Below the pieces are notes generated by a model. It made no database searches. It had not been told where the DNA came from and saw only the letters and a program-made list of their open reading frames with translations. A stretch of 64,000 nucleotides of DNA from contig CM049308.1 in the NCBI GenBank assembly GCA_026874595.1, positions 22,297,867 to 22,361,866 of the forward strand. Reading direction: 5' to 3'. A program made the translations under genes and the position numbers. Below are positions 62,601-64,000 of the stretch, one piece after another (position 1 is the stretch's first letter; the number at the start of each line of letters is the position of its first letter). This DNA comes from Sipunculus nudus. Its lineage: Eukaryota > Annelida > Sipuncula > Golfingiida > Sipunculidae.

Positions 62601-63508
62601 TTGTGTATCTGTTGACGTCTGACCTCATTGAATGTGTGTGAATTTTGATGAGAATGTAATTCAGATGAGAAACTCTATTGGTAAATATGTTAATTGAGTG
62701 TCATGAAAATCCATAACACCACCGTTGGGTGACCTCTGACCTTATTAAATATGCGTGAATTTTGCAGGAAATCAAAATTAGGTGAGATATTATGTTGTTT
62801 TATATTTCTGCTGAGTTTGATCAAAATCCATTGTATTCCTTGTAAGTTATCATGGTGACACCACAAAGTGGCCTTGTGACCTCTGACCTCATTAAATATG
62901 CAGGGATTTTGCCTATGATTGAGCTCAGGAAAGTTATCGTGGTGACACTAATGGATGGACAGATGGACTGAAGGATGGAAGGAGGGACTTTGGGTAAATG
63001 ATAATGTCCCATCCTAGATGGGCGTATAAAAAATCCAAGACCTAATAAACTCTGCAGACCCTTAAGATGCACCTTTTCCTACAATTAAAAGTTATTCTGA
63101 GTAAAATGTTTTGAGATATCAAGTTGCATATGAAATATTATAAAAAAAGAAAAAATCATAACAAATCCAGATGGACGGACAGACAGACAGAGCTGATCAC
63201 TATATCCCCTGCTAAGGCGTGGGATAATTACTGGTAAATTTACCCAGGGATATTCCTTGTGACTTTCAATTCATGAAAACACATCCAATTACTGGTAAAT
63301 TTTCCAAGAATACACAAAGGCTGCACTTCCCATAATATTACCATATATATACTTATAATATTATCTATAAGGTGGGTTTACAATGATTGAAACAATGTTT
63401 ACAAATGCTTGTCACAAGAATCAGCAGACCTGATGAAATGACAATAACTGGCATACTTACCAATGGGCGCACGGCTTCATTTGCCCAATTCTGCTTTTCA
63501 ATATCATA
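13548..63508 (-). CDS. TMEM87: TMEM87A/B-like Golgi seven-transmembrane protein, 3' part of the gene (17 exons seen)
   Basis: Joined coding exons (on -, in transcript order): 63508-63461, 61739-61671, 59020-58913, 52150-52109, 40689-40596, 40226-40162, 37197-37077, 36705-36643, 25543-25444, 21255-21162, 18182-17996, 17470-17412, 16828-16725, 15897-15824, 15071-15007, 14318-14266, 13620-13548. They give 472 codons plus stop, all phases match, and all introns are GT-AG. The product matches vertebrate TMEM87A/B through the seven-helix region and acidic tail: [82 protein letters not shown]. This family (luminal GOLD-like domain followed by 7TM) resides in the Golgi and is implicated in endosome-to-Golgi transport; a mechanosensitive or channel role is debated. 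Signal peptide and most of the luminal domain lie beyond 64000. The luminal linker (exons 61739 to 52109) is Lys/Thr-rich. A or B cannot be assigned: the invertebrate gene may be ancestral to both. Confidence 0.95.
13815..13990 (+). repeat. Interspersed repeat family M, copy 1
   Basis: Shares TTTAAAATTTGGAGCTGGAT, TCTGATTACAATTCT and CTACACAAAGCAGC-type blocks with 20826-20975 in the same orientation. Intronic. Ends and class are unknown. Confidence 0.65.
14266..14318 (-). CDS. TMEM87: TMEM87 visible exon 16 (tail)
   Basis: 53 nt. Encodes [17 protein letters not shown], a conserved tail motif. Acceptor TTTGCAG, donor GTAAGT. Confidence 0.95.
14490..14900 (+). repeat. Family I repeat, copy 1 (TGACCTCTGACCT units)
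   Basis: Three diverged units of about 140 bp, each containing 'GTGACCTCTGACCTCATTAA' or a variant (14514, about 14654, 14789). Very similar to 62590-62960. TGACCTCTGACCT is a perfect DR1 nuclear-receptor motif. The copy lies in the TMEM87 intron between visible exons 15 and 16, and its right terminus is missing. Confidence 0.7.
15007..15071 (-). CDS. TMEM87: TMEM87 visible exon 15 (tail)
   Basis: 65 nt. Encodes [20 protein letters not shown] plus A. The GMKMRS motif is shared with vertebrate TMEM87. Acceptor TTTCCACAG, donor GTGAGT. Confidence 0.9.
15824..15897 (-). CDS. TMEM87: TMEM87 visible exon 14 (acidic tail)
   Basis: 74 nt. Encodes [20 protein letters not shown] then NDAF, the cytosolic acidic segment following TM7. 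Donor GTAAG. Confidence 0.92.
15912..16330. repeat. 26-bp minisatellite
   Basis: About 16 imperfect units of AATCAGTCTCATGAATATTC + AATTAC in the intron upstream of visible exon 14. The units are uniform in length but diverged in sequence, and there are no spacers. Confidence 0.9.
16725..16828 (-). CDS. TMEM87: TMEM87 visible exon 13 (TM7)
   Basis: 104 nt. Encodes [20 protein letters not shown] then [14 protein letters not shown], the seventh helix and the family-diagnostic WRPSANNQR motif. Donor GTTAG. Confidence 0.96.
17412..17470 (-). CDS. TMEM87: TMEM87 visible exon 12 (TM6 end)
   Basis: 59 nt. Encodes [20 protein letters not shown] across the junction, the end of TM6 and its lumen-facing loop. 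Acceptor TTGACAG, donor GTAAGT. Confidence 0.93.
17519..17605. repeat. (AC)n-(AT)n microsatellite
   Basis: Compound dinucleotide tract in the 524-bp intron between visible exons 11 and 12. Confidence 0.95.
17996..18182 (-). CDS. TMEM87: TMEM87 visible exon 11 (TM5-TM6)
   Basis: 187 nt, the longest visible exon. Contains [20 protein letters not shown] (TM5), the basic loop [15 protein letters not shown] and [12 protein letters not shown] (start of TM6). Acceptor CATACAG, donor GTAAG. Confidence 0.95.
18207..19549 (+). mobile_element. Helitron2/HINE-like element, family B, copy 1
   Basis: The left end is CTAGAT then the hairpin GTGTCG-GAA-CGACAC, then the word ATGCCCCCGCC. The core has about 7 tandem units of about 180 bp (marker GTAGGTCAAC at about 18309, 18489, 18671, 18829, 19006, 19187, 19367). 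The right end is the hairpin TATGCCCCGGCCAC..GGGGGCATA followed by A's. No ORF, so non-autonomous. The terminal plan (T-T insertion, short inverted subterminal repeats, hairpin, tandem core) fits Helitron2/Helentron derivatives such as bivalve pearl elements. It starts 24 bp from the acceptor of visible exon 11. Confidence 0.75.
19750..19945 (+). repeat. Interspersed repeat family K, copy 2
   Basis: Matches 3205-3410 block by block (CACATGATCC, ACATCATCAAGCAATATTC, AAATAAGTGCATGCAAACAT, TTCCTTAGAACGCA). It lies just right of family B copy 1 and continues left to about 19610 with CCTCCGCCAGGAATGTC, which reappears inverted near 60345. Confidence 0.6.
20826..20975 (+). repeat. Interspersed repeat family M, copy 2
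   Basis: See 13815-13990: shared blocks in the same order and orientation. Intronic. Confidence 0.65.
21162..21255 (-). CDS. TMEM87: TMEM87 visible exon 10 (TM4)
   Basis: 94 nt. Starts with [15 protein letters not shown] and covers the fourth helix to SLRALK. Acceptor TTTTTTTCAG, donor GTAAG. Confidence 0.95.
22990..23325 (+). repeat. Family H repeat, copy 1
   Basis: Similar to 42300-43066: GGTATGCATGAGA.CAA.ACTG, the GGACAGACAGACTGAGGGAC tract, and a right-end hairpin TGTCCCCCTTTCCATGGAAGAGGGGCA followed by A's. It has the same right-end architecture as the Helitron2-like families. The left end was not found. Confidence 0.6.
23488..23791 (+). mobile_element. tRNA-derived SINE with 12-bp target duplication
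   Basis: Flanked by identical TTTACATGATCA at 23476-23487 and 23792-23803. The 5' part is tRNA-like: GGGGGCATGG, A box TGGTGTAATGG, B box GAGTTCGAATCC (23540-23551), closing GACCCCC. The body contains GACTAGCGTCCCATCC and CAAAACCGGGATAAGCTCTGG, a conserved core I associate with invertebrate SINE superfamilies (possibly MetaSINE). It ends in a short ACCTACCTTACC tail. It is nearly intact and recently inserted to judge from the perfect duplication. It is not a functional tRNA gene. Confidence 0.88.
23843..23980 (+). mobile_element. Helitron-type 5' end (partial)
   Basis: Begins TCTATATATTAATAGCGTAA, nearly the same as the mini-Helitron 5' end at 25301, then diverges after about 100 bp (shared CTACCGTACGG). 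The start matches the 5'-TC rule. No matching hairpin plus CTAG end was found downstream, so its extent is unknown. Confidence 0.5.
25301..25432 (+). mobile_element. Mini-Helitron (canonical 5'-TC, 3' hairpin + CTAG)
   Basis: 132 bp. Starts TCTTTATATATATTAATAGC and ends with the hairpin CCGTGC-GTA-GCACGG followed by GTATTTGCTAG, the textbook Helitron terminus, preceded by A. No coding content. Its 3' end is 11 bp from the splice donor of TMEM87 visible exon 9. Confidence 0.8.
25444..25543 (-). CDS. TMEM87: TMEM87 visible exon 9 (TM3)
   Basis: 100 nt. Encodes [20 protein letters not shown] then [14 protein letters not shown], the third helix. Acceptor GATTGTAG, donor GTAAGT. A mini-Helitron ends 11 bp from this donor. 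Confidence 0.95.
26113..28738 (+). mobile_element. Helitron2/HINE-like element, family C (nuclear-receptor half-site array)
   Basis: The left end is CTAGACATTTCT, then the perfect hairpin TGGCACC-GCA-GGTGCCA (26125-26141), then the word TATCCCCAGACA. The right end is TATCCCCCGAC-TTT-GTCTGGGGATA then CAATT. The core is a tandem array of about 290-bp units, each with two boxes of the type TGACCTTGACCTTTGACCT (13 boxes between 26270 and 28060; exact copies at 26882, 27457, 27747, 28037). A GGCGGCGGCGG tract lies near the right end. The repeated 60-90 codon ORFs are translations of the tandem unit, not genes. It lies in the large intron between visible exons 8 and 9. Family A copy 1 begins within a few bases of its right end. 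Confidence 0.78.
30290..31720 (+). repeat. Diverged ~350-bp tandem repeat rich in ACAGGTAAAT
   Basis: Clusters of ACAGGTAA / AGGTAAAT recur at about 30300, 30635, 30985, 31350 and 31670, each followed about 150 bp later by a phrase like TACCTTTG.TCTT.AAC.GAT..AATTACCT (30805, 31160). Unit length is 320-365 bp. It lies inside the TTAA-flanked insertion, and no such array occurs elsewhere in the window. Confidence 0.65.
32793..32938. repeat. Exact 73-bp tandem duplication
   Basis: Two identical 73-bp units (32793-32865, 32866-32938) starting TCTTAGAGGAAAATTGCACG. Zero differences imply a recent duplication (or an assembly artefact). Confidence 0.95.
36643..36705 (-). CDS. TMEM87: TMEM87 visible exon 8 (TM2 end)
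   Basis: 63 nt. Encodes [20 protein letters not shown]. The end is set at the GTAGGT donor because only this site keeps phase with the next exon (S|VQG, as in vertebrates); a GTAAAA donor 22 bp further does not. It includes an NSS sequon. Confidence 0.88.
37077..37197 (-). CDS. TMEM87: TMEM87 visible exon 7 (TM1-TM2)
   Basis: 121 nt. Contains the first transmembrane helix ([18 protein letters not shown]), the conserved [14 protein letters not shown] loop and the start of TM2. Acceptor TTTTTTCAG, donor GTAAG. Confidence 0.95.
37287..38696. repeat. 27-bp minisatellite, split by element G
   Basis: Units of ATTCCTCTATGCTAATGAGG + AAAAAAT: about 11 at 37287-37585 and a few more at 38600-38696. 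Element G (37586-38598) sits between them, and family A copy 2 follows at 38698. The translated ORF with YANEE repeats is a by-product. Confidence 0.9.
37586..38598 (+). mobile_element. Helitron2/HINE-like element, family G
   Basis: The left end is CTAGAATA, then the hairpin TCAGC-AGAA-GCTGA (37594-37607), then the word AGCCCTCAGCC. The right end is a GGACGCCGGACGGATGGACAG tract, then TAGCCCATCAGCCTAAGGGCTA and A's. The core has three units of about 310 bp with GTCAAGGTCACCCA and AGGTGGCGCCACC (38270-38282). Inserted in the 27-bp minisatellite. No ORF. Confidence 0.75.
38699..39560 (+). mobile_element. Family A element, copy 2 (right end truncated)
   Basis: Starts CTAGAATGCGG-GTAGTCG-ACAAGGGA-CTAC and carries the same palindrome-bearing core units as copy 1. 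The right end breaks off after GGCGGCGGAACATAGTATC, lacking the final hairpin. Inserted at the edge of the 27-bp minisatellite. Confidence 0.75.
40162..40226 (-). CDS. TMEM87: TMEM87 visible exon 6 (luminal, before TM1)
   Basis: 65 nt. Encodes [20 protein letters not shown] plus LP, the counterpart of the vertebrate 'MTVEVKGPYEYL' strand leading into TM1. Acceptor GTTCCAG, donor GTGAGT. Confidence 0.88.
40258..40520. repeat. Short minisatellite (GGTGTGTAACAGATATTA)
   Basis: About ten imperfect units of GTGTGTAACA(G/T)ATATTA in the 368-bp intron between visible exons 5 and 6. It therefore occupies most of that intron. Confidence 0.8.
40596..40689 (-). CDS. TMEM87: TMEM87 visible exon 5 (end of luminal domain)
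   Basis: 94 nt, phase 0 in, 1 out. Encodes [20 protein letters not shown] and on to LDFNG, aligning with the vertebrate 'DAPYIFIVHIG' strand near the end of the luminal domain. Acceptor TTTTATAG, donor GTATG. Confidence 0.85.
40992..41864. mobile_element. hAT-type MITE with 8-bp target duplication
   Basis: TTCAGGGT flanks both sides (40984-40991, 41865-41872). The inverted termini are TAGTGTTGGGACGAT and TAGGGTTGGGATGGT. The interior near both ends has GATATCGCGATAT-type palindromes. 873 bp, no transposase ORF. The 8-bp duplication and the TAG.GTTGGGA termini fit hAT. Confidence 0.88.
41930..43490 (+). mobile_element. Family E element, copy 1, interrupted by family H copy 2
   Basis: Units with CAAAAGTTATGGGGTTCACA and TGACCTTGAAGAT..TCAAGGTCACCAG. 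The right end is the hairpin TGTCCCCTATAGCTATGGGAGGGGAGACATA then ATT. Family H sequence interrupts it at about 42300-43066, after which family E phrases resume. The left hairpin was not found, so it may be 5'-truncated. No coding content. Confidence 0.6.
42300..43066 (+). repeat. Family H repeat, copy 2, inside family E
   Basis: Shares GGTATGCATGAGA.CAA, AAAGAAATTTATTG and a GGAGAGACAGAGGGACAGAC tract with 22990-23325. The right end, TCCCCCATTCCGGGACGTGGTGGAC, is a degraded hairpin. Confidence 0.5.
43595..45978. mobile_element. Tc1/mariner-type MITE, family N copy 1, containing element D1
   Basis: TA-flanked (43593-43594, 45979-45980) with termini CTGTGGTTGGCTT and AAGCCAACCACAG. About 770 bp without the family D element nested at 43826-45441. 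Interior GCGGTGGTTTC and GCGGTAGTGG blocks. No ORF. Confidence 0.8.
43826..45441 (+). mobile_element. Helitron2/HINE-like element, family D, copy 1
   Basis: The left end is CAAGG then the palindrome GACCCATGGGTC, then the word GCTCAGCTGA. The right end is a GGACGGACCACAAC tract, then TAGCTCAGATGAC-TTAT-AGTCAGCTGAGCTA, then A's. The interior shares long blocks with 46532-47609 and 55167-57554 (for example AGTTGGGCAAAATTTAAGGT). No ORF. Confidence 0.75.
46303..46486. mobile_element. Tc1/mariner-type MITE, 184 bp
   Basis: TA-flanked with termini CAGTGGAACCCCTCATAA and, inverted, CAGTGAACCCTGTGTTATAA. The internal phrase AAGACCACCTGT is repeated in both arms. A compact palindromic MITE. Confidence 0.82.
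46532..47609 (+). mobile_element. Family D element, copy 2
   Basis: Starts CAAGGGACCCATGGGTCACT and ends ATAGCTCAGCTGGCTATAAG..GGCTAAAAA, a degraded right hairpin. Interior matches copy 1. Older or more diverged than copies 1 and 4. Confidence 0.65.
48148..49892 (+). mobile_element. Family B element, copy 2
   Basis: CTAGATGTGTCGGAACGACA start with the same hairpin and ATGCCCCCGCC word as copy 1. About 9 units of about 180 bp (two more than copy 1), then a GGAAGGACGGAAGG tract and TATGCCCCGGCCACTTTGTGG..GGGGGCATAAAA. The first units are nearly identical to those of copy 1, showing expansion or contraction of the array within a shared lineage. Confidence 0.78.
49930..51074 (+). mobile_element. 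Family E element, copy 2, containing an LTR-like insert
   Basis: Units with TTTGACCTTGATGATGAAGG then TCAAGGTCAC (50134, 50430). The right end is TCTCCCCATAGGGAGGGGAG then ACATAATT. Same orientation and right end as copy 1. Interrupted at 50521-50673. Confidence 0.6.
50521..50673 (-). mobile_element. 153-bp LTR-like (TRIM-type) element with internal tRNA-like promoter
   Basis: Starts TGTTACG and ends CGTAACA (perfect 7-bp inverted termini, TG..CA), flanked by a 4-bp ATAT duplication. On - it contains a good A box (TAGCGAAGCGG), about 31 bp, then a B-box-like GGTTTCGACTCC, in a tRNA-like arrangement. It could be a solo terminal repeat of a TRIM/SMART element or a small tRNA-related MITE. It is inserted cleanly in family E copy 2. 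Confidence 0.6.
51100..51760. mobile_element. Tc1/mariner-type MITE, family N copy 2
   Basis: TA-flanked (51098-51099, 51761-51762) with termini CTGTTGTTGGCTT and AAGCCAACCACAG, the same family as 43595-45978. 661 bp, no ORF. Confidence 0.75.
52109..52150 (-). CDS. TMEM87: TMEM87 visible exon 4 (luminal linker)
   Basis: 42 nt, phase 0/0, encodes [14 protein letters not shown]. Acceptor TTTTCAG, donor GTCAG. A Pro/Thr/Lys-rich linker continuous in character with the previous exon. Confidence 0.65.
52390..53055 (+). mobile_element. Family D-type element, outer copy, left part
   Basis: Starts with a degenerate ATGACCAATGGGTCAT hairpin, then GCTGCTCAGCTGAC. The core phrases (GGTCACAGTGACCTAA, TTTGTGCCCTGTTTATGG) match the D' units. 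It is cut at 53056 by another D-type element and appears to resume about 58601-58860 with related repeat units. Confidence 0.5.
53236..54846 (+). mobile_element. Family A element, copy 3, nested in D'
   Basis: The left end is CTAGAATACGGGTAGCCGAC then AAGTGACTAC, the word TATCTGCCAAAA, then palindrome-bearing units (AGGTGGCGCCACCTGTCATA). The right end is TATCCACAAAAC-TTC-GTTTTGGCGGGTA. Complete. Inserted in an A-run of the D' element. Confidence 0.78.
55167..57554 (+). mobile_element. Family D element, copy nested in D'
   Basis: Left end CAAGGGACCTATGGGTCACG then ATGCTCAGCTG. The right end is a GGACGGACGGACGGACTGAC tract, then TAGCTCAGATGACTTATAGT and CAGCTGAGCTAAAAA. It splits the D' sequence GAGAAAAA|TTCGTAAAAA precisely. 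The interior matches copies 1 and 2. The AT-rich part 55257-56150 is not seen in the other copies. Confidence 0.75.
58913..59020 (-). CDS. TMEM87: TMEM87 visible exon 3 (luminal linker with RXKR motifs)
   Basis: 108 nt, phase 0/0, 36 residues. Acceptor is a T-rich tract ending CTGACAG, donor GTAGG. Contains RRKRD and PREKRQD, two matches to the furin-type consensus R-X-K/R-R, in a Ser/Thr/Lys-rich context. I do not recall this segment in vertebrate TMEM87. Confidence 0.75.
59668..59700 (-). CDS. Candidate 33-nt microexon of TMEM87
   Basis: Between a CAG acceptor (TACTTTGCAG) and a GTAATT donor lie 33 nt reading [11 protein letters not shown] in phase 0. It would fit between visible exons 2 and 3 without disturbing the frame and has the same Lys-rich character. 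The pyrimidine tract is weak. It may be an alternative cassette or a chance match, so it is left out of the main model. Confidence 0.3.
61671..61739 (-). CDS. TMEM87: TMEM87 visible exon 2 (luminal linker)
   Basis: 69 nt, phase 0/0. Encodes a Lys/Glu/Thr-rich linker with one N-glycosylation sequon (NKT). Acceptor TTCCAG, donor GTTAG. Exons like this, a multiple of three and phase 0 at both ends, can be skipped without frameshift. Confidence 0.7.
61861..62245 (+). repeat. Interspersed repeat family L, copy 3
   Basis: Same orientation and blocks as 4345-4785, ending TTTGGCCCCTTG. It lies in the intron between visible exons 1 and 2. Confidence 0.65.
62590..63030 (+). mobile_element. Family I element, copy 2, with right terminus
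   Basis: Units with GTGACCTCTGACCT.ATTAA (62730, 62877, and a variant at about 62612), then a GGATGGACAGATGGACTGAA tract and a right-end hairpin ATGTCCCATC-CTA-GATGGGCGTAT followed by A's. It is the same right-end plan as families A-D, so probably the same class. The left end is unknown. Confidence 0.6.
63170..63235 (+). repeat. Right-end fragment of another Helitron2-like element
   Basis: A GGACGGACAGACAGACAG tract followed by the hairpin TATCCCCTGCTAAGGCGTGG + GATA and TTA. It looks like the right terminus of a further family; the rest is not recognisable. Confidence 0.4.
63461..63508 (-). CDS. TMEM87: TMEM87 visible exon 1 (luminal)
   Basis: 48 nt, phase 0/0, encodes [16 protein letters not shown]. 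Acceptor TTTTTTCCAG and donor GTAAG. It belongs to the luminal domain. Preceding exons are outside the window. Confidence 0.75.
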
Positions 63509-64000
63509 CTGGAAAAAAATAGTTAAGTTAAAATAAATACACAAAGAACAGTAACAGCGTGCCACTTGTCTAAATATCTATAATCACTAATTATAATATA
63601 AATAATTGTATGTATATGTCACAAATAAGATTATAATCCCGGCAGATTTTAAATTTGCCTAGACGAGAATGCCATTTTGATTTCGCCTAGGTGAAATAAC
63701 AATTGCAATCTGGTTTAGGCGAATTTATAATCCACCTGCATTTCAATCTCATCTGTGACATATGTCAATATATTTTTATATATATATATAGAAAGAGAGA
63801 TAACCAGATAAGCTAAAATGGATTCAGTCTGAAAAAATTTTTGCCTAGACACAATGTAGTACATCAAAATGTCCTCAGACAAAACCTTAATAAATTTTAC
63901 TATACAGCTAACAGACTGTCTATATAGCATACTGCCACATTTGTTCACAGTCCAACAGCATCATATCATATATTCTCCTTTAAATTTTAAAACTTTAAAG

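Overview
This window is from an animal nuclear genome. It is AT-rich, genes are sparse and split by long introns, and interspersed repeats fill most of the space. The protein matches and the repeat types (Helitron2-like elements with tandem-repeat cores resembling bivalve 'pearl' elements, and a tRNA-derived SINE) point to a mollusc, most likely a bivalve. The species is an inference and cannot be fixed from the sequence alone.

Genes. (1) A single-exon cytochrome P450 of family 4 lies on + at 874-2397, with a TATA box at 832 and a poly(A) signal at 2570. (2) The rest of the window from about 13.5 kb to the right edge is the 3' part of one large gene on -, a TMEM87A/B-type Golgi seven-transmembrane protein. 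I could assemble 17 coding exons (63508 down to 13548, 1419 nt, 472 codons plus stop). Splice phases agree at every junction. The first exons (signal peptide and most of the luminal domain) lie beyond 64000. No other gene is convincing, and no transposase, replicase or reverse transcriptase ORF survives.

Layout. 1-420: tandem repeat carrying a GGTGGTGCCACC palindrome. 832-2575: P450 gene. 2.6-8.5 kb: intergenic, with microsatellites, a piggyBac-type MITE and repeat fragments. 8.6-13.5 kb: probable long 3' UTR or downstream flank of TMEM87. 13.5-63.5 kb: TMEM87 exons and introns. The introns hold several families (here called A, B, C, D, G, plus the less complete E, H, I) of non-autonomous Helitron2/HINE-like elements, and also a 5.6-kb TTAA-flanked insertion, a hAT MITE, Tc1/mariner-type MITEs, a SINE, a canonical mini-Helitron, an LTR-like element with an internal pol III promoter, and several minisatellites. 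Many are nested, which gives a relative order of insertion.

Most interesting signals. (a) The Helitron2-like families differ in sequence but share one terminal plan: a left hairpin, a family-specific 10-13 bp 'word', a tandem-repeat core, a GACGGAC-type tract, and a right hairpin built from the same word. (b) Every such copy I could orient points the same way. (c) Several families independently carry dense nuclear-receptor half-site arrays (AGGTCA as DR1 plus TCAAGGTCA), and several carry the perfect palindrome AGGTGGCGCCACCT. (d) The TMEM87 luminal linker, built from small phase-0 exons, contains two furin-type RXKR motifs.
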